From positions 1-60,589 of the forward strand of contig NZ_JADDUM010000022.1 of the NCBI RefSeq assembly GCF_015163715.1: a stretch of 60,589 nt of DNA, in the 5' to 3' direction. Made by a program: the position numbers and the translations under genes. Below the pieces are notes generated by a model. It had not been told where the DNA came from, ran no database searches, and saw only the letters and a program-made list of their open reading frames with translations. The stretch comes from Pseudomonas cyclaminis. Lineage in GTDB: Bacteria; Pseudomonadota; Gammaproteobacteria; Pseudomonadales; Pseudomonadaceae. Below are positions 49,714-60,559 of the stretch, piece by piece. Position 1 is the stretch's first letter, and every line of letters begins with the position of its first letter.

Positions 49714-51123
49714 TTATCGATGAGACACAGCCGGGTCGTAATGGACGGTGGCCGCTTGCCCGGCGGCGGGTTTGACCCACAGCAGGTAGGCAACGACCAG
49801 CAGCACGATCCACACGGCGCCGACCAGCAAGGCTGCCTGGGTGTCCGGGAAGTAACCCAGCACACCAAATACAAACAGCATGAATACGATGGCCGCCGCT
49901 GGCGCATAGGGCCAGAACGGCACCGGGAATTTCAGCTCGGCGACCTGTTCTTTGGTCATCGAGCGACGCATCGCGACCTGGGTGAACAGAATCATCAGCC
50001 ATACCCACACCGTAGCGAAGGTGGCAATCGAGGCAATCACCAGGAACACGTTTTCCGGGATGAGGTAGTTGAGCAGCACGCCGCCGAGCAGCGCTGCGCC
50101 CATCACCACCACGGTCATCCACGGCACGCCCTGTTTGGACAGCTGGGCAAACCCCTTTGGCGCCTGCCCTTGCTGAGCCAGGCCGTACATCATGCGTCCG
50201 GCGCCGAAGATGTCACTGTTGATTGCCGAAACTGCCGCCGAGATCACCACAATGTTGAGGATGGTCGCCGCCGAGCCGATGCCCAGGTTGCTGAAAATCT
50301 GCACGAACGGGCTGCCTTGGCTGCCGATCTGCGGCCATGGGTAAATGGCCATCAGCACAAACAGTGTCAGCACATAGAACAGCAGGATGCGCAACGGCAC
50401 GGCGTTGATCGCCTTGGGGATGACACGCTGCGGGTCCTTGGCTTCCCCGGCGGTGATGCCGATGATTTCGATACCGCCGAAGGCAAACATCACCACCGCA
50501 AACGAGGCGATCAGGCCGCCGACGCCGTTGGGCATGAAGCCGCCGTGAGCCCACAGGTTGCTCAGCCCGCTGGCCTGGGTCTCGCCTGCCGAGTGGATGC
50601 CGAACAGCATGATGCCGAAACCGCCGAGGATCATCGCCACGATGGCGCCAACCTTGAGCAACGACAGCCAGAACTCCATCTCGCCAAACACTTTGACGTT
50701 GCACAGGTTCAGGCCGCCGATCAAAAACACGATGCCAAGCACCCAGACCCAGCGCGCCACCTCGGGAAACCAGAAGCCCATATAAATGCCGAACGCGGTG
50801 ACGTCGGCGAGGCAGACGATGATCATTTCAAACGCGTAGGTCCAGCCGAGGATAAACCCGGCCATGGGGCCCAGGTAGGTGCTGGCGTACTGGCCGAAGG
50901 AGCCGGAAACCGGGTTGTGCACCGCCATTTCACCGAGGGCGCGCATCACCATGAATACGGCGGCGCCGCCGATCAGGTAGGCCAGCAGCACGGCGGGACC
51001 GGCCATCTGGATGGCTGACGCGGAGCCGTAGAACAGCCCGGTGCCGATCGCGGAACCGAGTGCCATGAAGCGAATATGTCGGGCGCTGAGGCCGCGTTTC
51101 AATCCTTTTTCCTGCTGGTGCAT
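49714..51123 (-). CDS. hutT: Amino-acid permease, probable histidine transporter HutTh
   Basis: APC-superfamily (AAT/ProY) permease of 469 residues with 12 predicted membrane helices. The N-terminus [28 protein letters not shown] and [17 protein letters not shown] are typical. Its position between histidase and hutI genes makes histidine the likely substrate, as for HutTh in P. fluorescens (inference by position and family). ATG 51123 has AAGGA upstream. The ABC system HutXWV in the same locus gives a second histidine route. Confidence 0.85.
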   Translation of the reverse strand: MHQQEKGLKRGLSARHIRFMALGSAIGTGLFYGSASAIQMAGPAVLLAYLIGGAAVFMVMRALGEMAVHNPVSGSFGQYASTYLGPMAGFILGWTYAFEMIIVCLADVTAFGIYMGFWFPEVARWVWVLGIVFLIGGLNLCNVKVFGEMEFWLSLLKVGAIVAMILGGFGIMLFGIHSAGETQASGLSNLWAHGGFMPNGVGGLIASFAVVMFAFGGIEIIGITAGEAKDPQRVIPKAINAVPLRILLFYVLTLFVLMAIYPWPQIGSQGSPFVQIFSNLGIGSAATILNIVVISAAVSAINSDIFGAGRMMYGLAQQGQAPKGFAQLSKQGVPWMTVVVMGAALLGGVLLNYLIPENVFLVIASIATFATVWVWLMILFTQVAMRRSMTKEQVAELKFPVPFWPYAPAAAIVFMLFVFGVLGYFPDTQAALLVGAVWIVLLVVAYLLWVKPAAGQAATVHYDPAVSHR

Positions 51124-51189
51124 TTCTCGTCCTTAATTATTTTTATCCTGAGAAAATTAGAACCCCCGCTCGGGACAACTGCTTTTTTT

Positions 51190-51237
51190 GTGGTGAGCGG
51201 GCTTGTTGTGGTGAGCGGGGCAAGCCCGCTCACCACA
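51190..51237. repeat. REP-like palindrome, GTGGTGAGCGGG type
   Basis: TGTGGTGAGCGGG / CCCGCTCACCACA (51207-51237) forms a stem loop, preceded by a partial direct copy at 51190-51206. It is a third REP class, located between hutH and hutT in the operon. Confidence 0.75.
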
Positions 51238-51250
51238 GAGCGAGTGTCGC

Positions 51251-52783
51251 TTACAGGCTCGGCAACAACTTGGCCGGCACCAGCTCATTCAGGCAGCGGC
51301 TGGCGAGCAATTCGCTGGCGGCGATGATGTCCGGAGCGAAGAAACGGTCCTTGTCGTAGAACGCCACTTTGGCGCGCAGGATGCCACGGGCCTTTTCCAG
51401 TTTCGGCGAGGTTTTCAGGCCTTCACGCAGGTCCAGGCCCTGGCACGCGGCCAGCCACTCGACGGCGAGGATGCCACGGGTGTTCTCGGCCATTTCCCAG
51501 AGACGTTTGCCCGCAGCCGGCGCCATGGACACGTGGTCTTCCTGGTTGGCGGACGTCGGGATGCTGTCGACGCTATGGGGATGGGCCAGCGCCTTGTTTT
51601 CGCTGGCGAGCGCGGCAGCGGTCACCTGGGCGATCATAAAGCCGGAGTTCACGCCGCCATTGCCCACCAAAAACGGCGGCAGTTGCGACATGTGCTTATC
51701 CATCATCAACGAGATACGCCGCTCACTGAGCGAGCCGATTTCGGCGATGGCCAACGCCATGTTGTCGGCGGCCATGGCGACCGGTTCGGCGTGGAAGTTA
51801 CCGCCGGAAATCACATCGCCTTCAGCCGCGAACACCAGCGGGTTGTCCGACACGGCGTTGGCTTCGACCACCAGCACGTCGGCGGCCTGGCGGAACTGGG
51901 TCAGGCACGCGCCCATCACTTGTGGCTGGCAGCGCAGGGAGTACGGGTCTTGCACCTTGTCGCAGTTCTGGTGCGACAGGGAGACCTGGCTGCTGTCGCC
52001 GAGCAGGTCGCGGTAAGCGGCAGCTGAATCGATCTGCCCACGCTGGCCGCGTGCAGCATGAATGCGCGCGTCGAACGGCGAGCGCGAACCCAGTACCGCT
52101 TCCACCGTCAGGCCGCCACAGGCCAGGGCGCCGGCGAACAGATCTTCACCTTCGAACAGGCCGCGCAGGGCATAAGCGGTGGACACCTGGGTGCCGTTGA
52201 GCAACGCCAGGCCTTCTTTGGCGGCGAGGGTCAGTGGCGTGAGGCCGGCGACTTTCAGCGCTTCGCTCGCTTCCAGCCATTCGCCTTTGTAGCGCGCCTT
52301 GCCTTCGCCCAGCAGCACCAGGGACATATGGGCCAACGGCGCCAAGTCACCGGACGCACCGACCGAGCCTTTCAACGGAATATGCGGATAAACCTCGGCG
52401 TTGATCAGCGCAATCAGCGCGTCGATCACTTGCCGACGAATCCCGGAGAACCCACGGCTCAGGCTGTTGACCTTGAGCACCATGACCAGCCGCACCAACG
52501 CATCGCTGATTGGCTCACCGACGCCGGCGGCGTGTGACAGCACCAGCGAACGCTGGAGGTTTTCCAGGTCTTCGCTGGCGATGCGGGTCGAGGCCAGCAG
52601 ACCGAAACCGGTGTTGATGCCGTAGGCGGTGCGGTTCTCGGCGAGAATCTGCTCCACGCAGGCCACACTGGCTTCGATCTGCGCCGAGGCACTGTCATCC
52701 AGACTGAGCGTCACCGGCTGCTGGTAGATGGCCCGCAGTTGGGCAAGGCTCAGTTGGCCTGGAATCAGATTTAGCGCAGTCAC
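51251..52783 (-). CDS. hutH: Histidine ammonia-lyase (catalytic)
   Basis: First step of histidine degradation, giving urocanate and ammonia. The 510-residue protein has the MIO-forming triad Ala143-Ser144-Gly145 within [14 protein letters not shown]. Other active-site residues are present: Tyr 54 (AYGINTGFG), Asn 196 (NGTQ), Gln 278, Tyr 281 and Arg 284 ([11 protein letters not shown]), Glu 415 (NQEDHVSM). Start is GTG at 52783 with AAGGAG seven bases upstream; the reading [16 protein letters not shown] fits HAL. It follows a second, degenerate lyase paralogue. Confidence 0.97.
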   Translation of the reverse strand: MTALNLIPGQLSLAQLRAIYQQPVTLSLDDSASAQIEASVACVEQILAENRTAYGINTGFGLLASTRIASEDLENLQRSLVLSHAAGVGEPISDALVRLVMVLKVNSLSRGFSGIRRQVIDALIALINAEVYPHIPLKGSVGASGDLAPLAHMSLVLLGEGKARYKGEWLEASEALKVAGLTPLTLAAKEGLALLNGTQVSTAYALRGLFEGEDLFAGALACGGLTVEAVLGSRSPFDARIHAARGQRGQIDSAAAYRDLLGDSSQVSLSHQNCDKVQDPYSLRCQPQVMGACLTQFRQAADVLVVEANAVSDNPLVFAAEGDVISGGNFHAEPVAMAADNMALAIAEIGSLSERRISLMMDKHMSQLPPFLVGNGGVNSGFMIAQVTAAALASENKALAHPHSVDSIPTSANQEDHVSMAPAAGKRLWEMAENTRGILAVEWLAACQGLDLREGLKTSPKLEKARGILRAKVAFYDKDRFFAPDIIAASELLASRCLNELVPAKLLPSL

Positions 52784-52824
52784 GTTCGTACTCCTTGTAA
52801 ATTATTTTTCGAATAAATAAGTGT

Positions 52825-54333
52825 TCAGTGCAAATTGGGTAACGCGGTGTCTTTGAGCAGCTTGGCGGCGGCTTCGATGTCCGGTGCCAGCCAGCGGTCC
52901 TGCTCGTAAGCCGGGACTACTTCACGCAGCAATCGCCAGGCGCGGTCGGTGCCCGCGCCGAAACGCCGGTCCTTCAAGAATTCAAATGCCTGGCCCGCCA
53001 ACAAGTATTCGATGGCGAGGATCTGGGTAACGTTGGCCAACAGTTGATGCAGCTTGAGCGCGGCGTTGGTGCCCATGCTCAAGTGGTCTTCCTGCAAGCC
53101 CGAGGTGACAAAATTGTCGAGCACCGCGGGCTGCGCCAGCTGGCGGTTTTGCCCACACAGCGATGCGGCGACGTATTGCACGATCATCATCCCGGAGTTG
53201 ACCCCGGGGTTGCTCACCAGGAACGCCGGCAAGCCACTGACGTGGGGGTTGATCAGGCGGTCCAGGCGGCGCTCGGCCACCGAGCCGATTTCAGCCATGG
53301 CGATGGCGAGCAGGTCAGCGGCCAAGGCGACGGACTGGCCGTGCGGGTTGGCCTGGGACACCACGCGGTAGCTGTCCGGCGTGCCGAGCAGCAACGGGTT
53401 GTCGGTGGCGCTGTTGAGTTCGGTCTCGATCTGGCGGGTGGCGTGCTCCACTTGGTCCCGCGCCGCGCCGTGGATCTGCGGGATCGAGCGGATGCTCAAC
53501 GCGTCCTGGGTGCGAATGCCTTTGCTGCTGGCGATCACTTCACTGCCGTCGAGCAACGCACGCAGGTTGACGCCAACGCGCTGCATGCCGGGGTGCGGCT
53601 TGAGGGCGATGATTTCTTCATCAAAGGCGTCGATCTGACCGCGCTGGGCTTCGAAACTCATGGCACCAATCACGTCGGCCCATTGCAGCAGGTGATGGGC
53701 ATCAGCCAGGGCCAGGCAGCTCAGGCCGGTCATGCACGGCGTGCCGTTGACCAGGCACAGGCCGTCTTTCGCGCCGAGCACCACGGGCTGCAAGCCTTCA
53801 GCCTGCAAGGCGGCGTGTGCCGCCACGATCTGGCCGCGATAGCTCACTGTGCCGACACCCAGCAGCGCCACGCCGACATGAGCCATATGGGTCAGGTAAC
53901 CCACCGAACCCTGGGACGGCACCTGCGGCGTAATGCCGTGATTGAGCAGCGCCAGCAACGCCCGCACCACCTGCGGATGCAGGCCGGACTTGCCGTGGCT
54001 GTAGTTGATGACGGCCGCGCAGATGATTGCGCGGGTCTGTTCATCGCTGAGCACCGGGCCGACGCCGCAGGCGTGGCTCAGCAAGGTATTGCGCGACAGT
54101 TGGCTGAGTTGCTCGCCCGCAAGCGACACATTGCACAGCGCGCCCAGGCCGGTGTTCACGCCATAGGCGCGTTCGCCGCTGGTGACGATGCGCTGCACGA
54201 TGGCCTGGGCATTGTCGATCCGCGCCCAGGCCTGGTCCGAGAGTTCGAGGACGGCGCCGTGGCGGGCGACGGCGACGACGTCCTGCCAGTGCAGGGGGGT
54301 GTCGGCGATGGTGATTTTTGTTGCCTGGGACAT
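52825..54333 (-). CDS. Histidase-family paralogue lacking the MIO triad
   Basis: 502-residue member of the histidine/phenylalanine ammonia-lyase family by fold and length. It keeps AYGVNTGLG (Tyr 57), NGTPC (Asn 196), Arg 282 and Glu in LQEDHLSMG. In place of [14 protein letters not shown] it has GSVGYLTHMAH (142-152): the Ala-Ser-Gly that forms the MIO cofactor is gone, with three residues fewer. The Tyr of QDxYS is Leu 279. The reading frame is intact and well conserved. ATG 54333 is preferred (AAGG seven bases upstream); ATG 54339 is in frame. It may be a pseudoenzyme or have another activity. Confidence 0.85.
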   Translation of the reverse strand: MSQATKITIADTPLHWQDVVAVARHGAVLELSDQAWARIDNAQAIVQRIVTSGERAYGVNTGLGALCNVSLAGEQLSQLSRNTLLSHACGVGPVLSDEQTRAIICAAVINYSHGKSGLHPQVVRALLALLNHGITPQVPSQGSVGYLTHMAHVGVALLGVGTVSYRGQIVAAHAALQAEGLQPVVLGAKDGLCLVNGTPCMTGLSCLALADAHHLLQWADVIGAMSFEAQRGQIDAFDEEIIALKPHPGMQRVGVNLRALLDGSEVIASSKGIRTQDALSIRSIPQIHGAARDQVEHATRQIETELNSATDNPLLLGTPDSYRVVSQANPHGQSVALAADLLAIAMAEIGSVAERRLDRLINPHVSGLPAFLVSNPGVNSGMMIVQYVAASLCGQNRQLAQPAVLDNFVTSGLQEDHLSMGTNAALKLHQLLANVTQILAIEYLLAGQAFEFLKDRRFGAGTDRAWRLLREVVPAYEQDRWLAPDIEAAAKLLKDTALPNLH

Positions 54334-54368
54334 CTTCATACCTTCTTTAATGCTTGTGCAGGCTTACC

Positions 54369-54445
54369 GGCCCTATCGGGGGCAAGCCCCCTCCCACATT
54401 TGGAATGCGATCCCCTGTGGGAGGGGGCTTGCCCCCGATAGGGCC
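54369..54445. repeat. REPIN, perfect inverted doublet
   Basis: GGCCCTATCGGGGGCAAG and its exact complement CTTGCCCCCGATAGGGCC bound a doublet of REP palindromes separated by a short central AT-containing segment. It is the cleanest REPIN in the window and lies between hutV and the second lyase gene. Confidence 0.9.
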
Positions 54446-54469
54446 AGCAGCCTCACCACCAAACCAGGA

Positions 54470-55290
<821 letters not shown>

Positions 55291-55294
<4 letters not shown>

Positions 55295-56142
55295 TTGCTC
55301 GCCTCATGCCGTGGACGGCCATAGGCCTGGGTAATGCGGTCGATGACCACTGCAAGAATCACGATCGCAAGCCCCGCTTCAAGGCCACGGCCAACGTTGA
55401 GGGTCTGGATGCCGACGAGCACGTCTTCACCCAAGCCACGGGCGCCGATCATCGAGGCGATCACCACCATCGACAACGCCATCATGGTGGTCTGGTTGAT
55501 ACCGGCCATGATGCTCGGCAGCGCCAACGGCAATTGCACACCAAACAGTTGCTGCCAGCGGTTGGCACCGAAGGCGTTGATGGCTTCCATGACTTCGCCG
55601 TCAACCTGGCGAATGCCCAAGTCAGTCAGGCGAATCAGCGGCGGCGCGGCGTAGATCACTGTGGCAAAAATCGCCGGCACCTTGCCCAGGCCGAACAGCA
55701 TCAGTACCGGGATCAGGTACACGAAGCTGGGCATGGTCTGCATGATGTCGAGCAGCGGCATCAACACCGAACGCAGGCGATTGCTGCGTGCCGAGAGGAT
55801 GCCCAACGGAATGCCGATCAGCACCGAGATCACCGTGGCAACCATCATCAAGGCCAGGGTCTGCATCAGCTTGTCCCACAGGCCAACCGCGCCCACCAGG
55901 AACAGCAAACCGACAATTACAGCCGTGGTCACGACCTTGCGCGTGGCATGCCAGGCGACAGCACCGACGATCGCCAGCATCAGCCACCAGGGCGCTGCGC
56001 GCAGCAGGCCTTCGAGGTTGACGATGGCCCACAGCAGCGTGTCGGAAATCTGCCGGAACACATCACCGTAGTTGGTGACCAGTGAATCCACCCAACCGTT
56101 GACCCAGTCGGCAATGGAAAACGTAAAACTCTCAGGAAACAT
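55291..56142 (-). CDS. hutW: Histidine ABC transporter permease HutW
   Basis: ProW/OpuAB-type permease of 283 residues. The N-terminal amphipathic part [21 protein letters not shown] precedes about six membrane helices. The EAA-type loop is [42 protein letters not shown], which contacts HutV. ATG 56142 (MFPESFTF) is preferred over an upstream Met in an unrelated stretch. It is coupled by overlap to hutV. Confidence 0.92.
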
Positions 56143-56213
56143 AGCGTGCTCTCGATCCAATGGGTTGTGGCCAGTCGCCCGGCCACCCCTGAGGGTAGCC
56201 GTGCACACTTGAC

Positions 56214-57179
56214 CTACAAGGCCGCGTCGATTTTCTTGGCTGCGTCTTCGCTCACCCAGGCGTGCCAGACTTCAGGATGTTCCTTGAGGAAGATCTTCGC
56301 CAGTTTCGGCGACTCAATGCGTTCCTTGGCCATGCGCCCCAGGTTCTGGTTCAGCAGGTCGATGGGCAGGTTGACCTTTTCCAGCACAGCCACCAGTTCC
56401 GGGGCCTGTTCATGGAAGGTCTTGGACAGGCCGACCTTGATGCTCACGCTTTTATCCACACCGGGTTTTTCTTCGAGCTTGACCAGGTCGACCTGACCCA
56501 TCAGCGGCGTCGGCGACCAGTAGTAGAACAGGATCGGCTCGCCGCGCTTGTAGCTCGACAGCACCGCCGCATCCAGCGCCGGGCCGGTGCCTGGGCGGAA
56601 GTTGGTGTAGGTGCTTTCCAGGCCGTAGCTTTTGAGCATTTCGCTGTTGTCCAGTTCACAGGTCCAGCCGGCCGGGCAGTTGTAGAAGCGGCCCTTGGAC
56701 GGCTCTTCCTGATCCTTGAACACCGAGGCGTACTTGGCCAGGTCGGCGATGTTTTTCAGGTCCGGCGCCTTGGCTTCCAGCTTGCGCTTGGCGTCGCCTT
56801 CGATCACATAGCGCGGCACGTACCAACCCTCGATGGCACCTACCACAGGCGCGCCGACGCCGATGACTTTGCCGGCCTTCTCGGCCTTGTTCCAGACTTC
56901 GCTGCGGCCGACCCATTCTTCGGCAAACACTTGGATGTCGTTGCTGCTCAGGGCGTTTTCCATAGTGATGGAGTTGCCTGGCAGGCTGTCGGTTTTGCAG
57001 TCGTAGCCTTTTTCCAGCACGGTTTGCAGGATGTCGGTGAGCAACATGCCGCTTTCCCAGTTCAGGCCGGCGAATTTCACCGGTTTACCGGACTCGCACC
57101 AACCGGCCGCCTGGGCGCCAGCGCTGGCCAGCAAGCCTGCAGAGAACAACGTGGTCAGCAGGGTCTTATGCATTTTCAT
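56214..57179 (-). CDS. hutX: Histidine ABC transporter substrate-binding protein HutX
   Basis: OpuAC-type periplasmic binding protein of 321 residues. Signal peptide ends at about AQA (residue 24). GWCESGKPVKFAGLNWESGMLLTDILQTVLEKGYDC opens the mature part; VFAEEWVGRSEVW, EGWYVPRYVI and LFYYWSPTPL supply aromatic ligand residues. The pathway position in the hut operon indicates histidine or urocanate rather than betaine (inference). A 71-bp gap separates it from hutW. Confidence 0.92.
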   Translation of the reverse strand: MKMHKTLLTTLFSAGLLASAGAQAAGWCESGKPVKFAGLNWESGMLLTDILQTVLEKGYDCKTDSLPGNSITMENALSSNDIQVFAEEWVGRSEVWNKAEKAGKVIGVGAPVVGAIEGWYVPRYVIEGDAKRKLEAKAPDLKNIADLAKYASVFKDQEEPSKGRFYNCPAGWTCELDNSEMLKSYGLESTYTNFRPGTGPALDAAVLSSYKRGEPILFYYWSPTPLMGQVDLVKLEEKPGVDKSVSIKVGLSKTFHEQAPELVAVLEKVNLPIDLLNQNLGRMAKERIESPKLAKIFLKEHPEVWHAWVSEDAAKKIDAAL

Positions 57180-57247
57180 TGTGTGACGCTCCCAATCATG
57201 AAATGGATTACGGCAGTCAAAAGGCGTCCTGCCTTGTCCACGTCCCA

Positions 57248-58691
57248 TCAGGCCTGTGCAGCCAGCCCGGTTGTTGTTGGTGTAGCGCCCTGCTCTACCG
57301 GCAGGATCAGTTGATCGGGCACCCTGCCGTGCCATTTTTTCGCACACAGGTAATACAGCGCGGCAGGCAGCAGCAGGCCGATGATCCAGGAGATATCCAC
57401 ACCCCCAAGGGCGCTCACCAACGGGCCGGTGTAGAACTTGGTGGAGATGAACGGCATCTGCACCAGCACACCAAAGACATACACGCTGATACCCAGGGGG
57501 TTCCAGCGCCCGTAGCGACCCTCTGGATCGGCCAGCGCCGGCACGTCATAGCGCTCGCGGGTGATGCAGTAGTAATCCACCAGGTTGATCGCGCTCCAGG
57601 GCGTAAAGAACGCCAGCAGGAACAGAATGAAAGACTTGAACGCACCGAGGAACGAATGCTGGCCGAGCAACGCGATCAGGGTCGCCGTACCGACGATGGC
57701 CAGCACGAACACCAGACGCTGCAGACGCGTAACCTCCAGGCGACCGCGAAAGCCGCTGATGATAGTCGCGATGCACATGAAGCTGCCGTAGGAGTTCAGC
57801 GTGGAGATGGTGACCTTGCCGAACGCGATGCTGAAGTACAGCAACGCAGCGGTAGCGCCACTGCCGCTCAAACCGACGATGTACGCCACCTCGTGACCGG
57901 CGAATTGCCCGTTGGCCATGGCCGCGGCAAACACGCCGAGGATCATCGCCACCTGTGCGCCGATCACTGAACCTGCGCCGGCGGCGAGAAAGGTTTTCAC
58001 CGAAGACGTGCTGCTCGGCAAGTAGCGCGAATAGTCCGCCACATACGGCCCGAACGCGATCTGCCAGGAGGCGGCGAGGGACACCGCGAGCAAAAAGCTG
58101 CTCCAGCTGAAATGACGGATTTGCAGCAATGCACCAATGTCAGCCTGGCCCATCAGGCGACTGAACAGGTAAACGAAGGCAATCACACCAATGACGCTGG
58201 CGACGCGCCCGATGAAGTGGATCACCCGGTAACCGAGCACCGTGACCAGCACGATGACACTGGCGAAAAGGAGAATGCCGACGCTGTCGCTGACCCCAAA
58301 CAACTGGCCCAGCGCCTGGCCGGACAGCACGGTGCCGGTTGCGGTGAAACCCAGGTACATCAGGCACACCAACACAATCGGAATAGCCGCGCCATACACG
58401 CCGAACTGCACGCGGCTGGAGATCATCTGCGGCAGGCCCAGTTTGGGCCCTTGCGCCGCATGCAACGCCATGACGCCACCGCCGATCAGTTGACCGACCA
58501 ACAGACCGATCAACGACCAGAACACATCACCGCCCAACACCACGGCCAAGCGCCGGTGACGATGGCGTGATTTGCAGGTTGGCACCCAGCCACAGGGTGA
58601 ACTGGCTCAAGAGACGACCGTGTCTTTCCGCTTCCGGGATGTAGTCGATCGAACGTTTCTCGATCAACGGGGTGGTGTCGTTTGCAGCCAT
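57248..58691 (-). pseudogene. NCS1 permease, probable urocanate transporter HutTu, frameshifted
   Basis: Nucleobase:cation symporter-1 (CodB-like) permease. The main frame begins late (58585) with an unnatural start; reading from ATG 58691 gives MAANDTTPLIEKRSIDYIPEAERHGRLLSQFTLWLGANLQIT, the true N-terminus. Two single-base losses, near 58566 (ATCACGCCATCG for ATCACGGCCATCG) and near 58550 (GCGCTTGGCC for GCGCTTTGGCC), break the join NLQIT-AIVTGALAVVLGGDVFW. With both restored the protein is about 481 residues with 12 helices. A protein of this family next to hutU transports urocanate in P. fluorescens (established for HutTu). If real, the strain could not use external urocanate. Confidence 0.8.
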
Positions 58692-58737
58692 GTCGGTTCA
58701 ACCTCTGATGGATTGTTTTGGTGTGCAATACCGTTCA

Positions 58738-58769
58738 AATGTGGGAGGGGCGTGCCCCCTCCCACATTG
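58738..58769. repeat. REP palindrome between permease and hutU
   Basis: AAATGTGGGAGGGGC-GT-GCCCCCTCCCACATT, a single REP hairpin with a 3' end two bases before the hutU stop on the minus strand. It lies between hutU and the urocanate permease and may protect the hutU mRNA. Confidence 0.85.
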
Positions 58770-58771
58770 GG

Positions 58772-60457
58772 TTATTTGATCATCGGGAGATTGAGGCCCT
58801 GCTCCTTGGCGCAGTCGATAGCGATCTGGTAACCGGCGTCTGCGTGACGCATCACACCGGTGGCCGGGTCGTTGTGCAGCACGCGGGCAATCCGCTCGGC
58901 GGCTTCGTCGGTGCCGTCGCAGACGATCACCATGCCGGAATGCTGGGAGAAACCCATGCCGACGCCGCCGCCGTGGTGCAGCGAAACCCAGGTCGCGCCG
59001 CTCGCGGTGTTGAGCAAGGCATTGAGCAGCGGCCAGTCGGAGACGGCGTCGGAACCGTCCTGCATGGATTCGGTTTCGCGGTTCGGGCTTGCCACCGAGC
59101 CGGAGTCGAGGTGGTCACGGCCGATTACCACCGGCGCCGACAGCTCGCCACTGCGCACCATTTCATTGAAGGCCAGGCCGAGCTTGGCGCGCTGGCCCAG
59201 GCCGACCCAGCAGATACGCGCCGGCAGGCCCTGGAAGCTGATGCGTTCGCGGGCCATGTCCAGCCAGTTGTGCAGGTGGGCGTCGTCCGGGATCAGCTCT
59301 TTGACCTTGGCGTCGGTCTTGTAGATGTCTTGCGGGTCGCCCGACAGCGCAGCCCAGCGGAACGGGCCGATGCCACGGCAGAACAGCGGGCGGATGTACG
59401 CCGGGACGAAACCTGGGAAGTCGAACGCGTTCTCCACGCCTTCTTCCTGGGCCATCTGGCGGATGTTGTTACCGTAATCGAAGGTCGGGATGCCTTGCTT
59501 CTGGAATTCCAGCATGGCTTTGACGTGGATGGCCATGGACTGCTTGGCGGCCTTGATCACGGCAGCCGGCTCGGTCTTGGCGCGGGCGCGGTATTCGTCC
59601 CAGGTCCAGCCGGCGGGCAGGTAGCCGTTGAGCGGGTCGTGGGCGCTGGTCTGGTCGGTGACCATGTCCGGGCGCACGCCGCGCTTGACCAGTTCAGGCA
59701 GGATTTCTGCCGCGTTGCCCAGCAGGGCGATGGAAATGGCTTTGCCTTCCTGGGTGTATTTGGCGATACGGGCCAGGGCGTCGTCGAGGTCAGTGGCTTG
59801 CTCGTCGACATAACGGCTGGCCAGGCGGAAATCGATGCTGACCTGCTGGCACTCGATGTTCAGCGAGCACGCGCCGGCCAATGTTGCGGCCAGCGGCTGT
59901 GCGCCGCCCATGCCGCCGAGGCCGGCAGTCAGGACCCAACGGCCCTTGAGGTTGCTGTCGTAATGCTGGCGACCGGCTTCGACGAAGGTTTCGTAGGTAC
60001 CTTGGACGATGCCCTGGCTGCCGATGTAGATCCAGCTGCCGGCGGTCATCTGGCCGTACATGGCCAGGCCCTTGGCATCCAGTTCGTTGAAGTGTTCCCA
60101 GCTGGCCCAGTGCGGCACCAGGTTGGAGTTGGCGATCAATACACGCGGGGCGTTGCTGTGGGTCTTGAACACGCCGACCGGCTTGCCGGATTGCACCAGC
60201 AGGGTTTCGTCGTCGTTCAGGTTCGTGAGGCTCTCGACGATCTGGTCGTAGCACTCCCAGTTACGCGCAGCGCGGCCGATACCGCCGTACACCACCAGTT
60301 CTTTCGGGTTCTCGGCCACTTGCGGGTCGAGGTTGTTCATCAGCATGCGCAGCGGCGCTTCGGTCATCCAGCTTTTGGCGGTGAGCGTGTTACCGCGAGC
60401 GGCGCGGATTTCGACGTCACGGTATTTTGTAGGCCTAGCTTTCGAAAAATCGGTCAC
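58772..60457 (-). CDS. hutU: Urocanate hydratase
   Basis: Second step of histidine degradation, converting urocanate to imidazolonepropionate with tightly bound NAD+ as electrophile. The 561-residue product has [19 protein letters not shown] and the urocanase signature with the active-site Cys region ([17 protein letters not shown]). Start is GTG at 60457 ([22 protein letters not shown]) with AGGAG seven bases upstream; an ATG at 60475 lies inside that ribosome binding site and is rejected. First gene of the minus-strand hut operon in the window; its promoter carries sigma-54 and HutC sites. Confidence 0.97.
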   Translation of the reverse strand: MTDFSKARPTKYRDVEIRAARGNTLTAKSWMTEAPLRMLMNNLDPQVAENPKELVVYGGIGRAARNWECYDQIVESLTNLNDDETLLVQSGKPVGVFKTHSNAPRVLIANSNLVPHWASWEHFNELDAKGLAMYGQMTAGSWIYIGSQGIVQGTYETFVEAGRQHYDSNLKGRWVLTAGLGGMGGAQPLAATLAGACSLNIECQQVSIDFRLASRYVDEQATDLDDALARIAKYTQEGKAISIALLGNAAEILPELVKRGVRPDMVTDQTSAHDPLNGYLPAGWTWDEYRARAKTEPAAVIKAAKQSMAIHVKAMLEFQKQGIPTFDYGNNIRQMAQEEGVENAFDFPGFVPAYIRPLFCRGIGPFRWAALSGDPQDIYKTDAKVKELIPDDAHLHNWLDMARERISFQGLPARICWVGLGQRAKLGLAFNEMVRSGELSAPVVIGRDHLDSGSVASPNRETESMQDGSDAVSDWPLLNALLNTASGATWVSLHHGGGVGMGFSQHSGMVIVCDGTDEAAERIARVLHNDPATGVMRHADAGYQIAIDCAKEQGLNLPMIK

Positions 60458-60525
60458 TGCTGGACTCCTCTGCATGATGCGCGGACAGTGATGGTGCGAA
60501 GGAGAGTCTTACGCACACATCTTTA

Positions 60526-60539
60526 CTTGTATGTACAAG
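60526..60539. promoter_or_regulatory. HutC-type operator upstream of hutU
   Basis: CTTGTA-TG-TACAAG has six-base inverted arms and the TGTATGTACA core typical of the GntR-family repressor HutC in Pseudomonas, which is released by urocanate. It is centred about 75 bp upstream of the hutU start and covers the expected transcription start of the adjoining sigma-54 element, so a bound repressor would block initiation. hutC lies outside the window. Confidence 0.8.
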
Positions 60540-60543
60540 CATA

Positions 60544-60559
60544 TGCAATCGAGCGGCCA
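60544..60559 (-). promoter_or_regulatory. Sigma-54 promoter of hutU
   Basis: On the minus strand TGGCCGCTCGATTGCA matches TGGC-N8-TTGCA with GG and GC at the exact -24/-12 spacing. It is 87 bp upstream of the hutU GTG. Sigma-54 control of hutU by CbrAB and NtrBC is known in P. fluorescens. The start site predicted about 12 bases downstream falls in the HutC operator. Confidence 0.8.
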
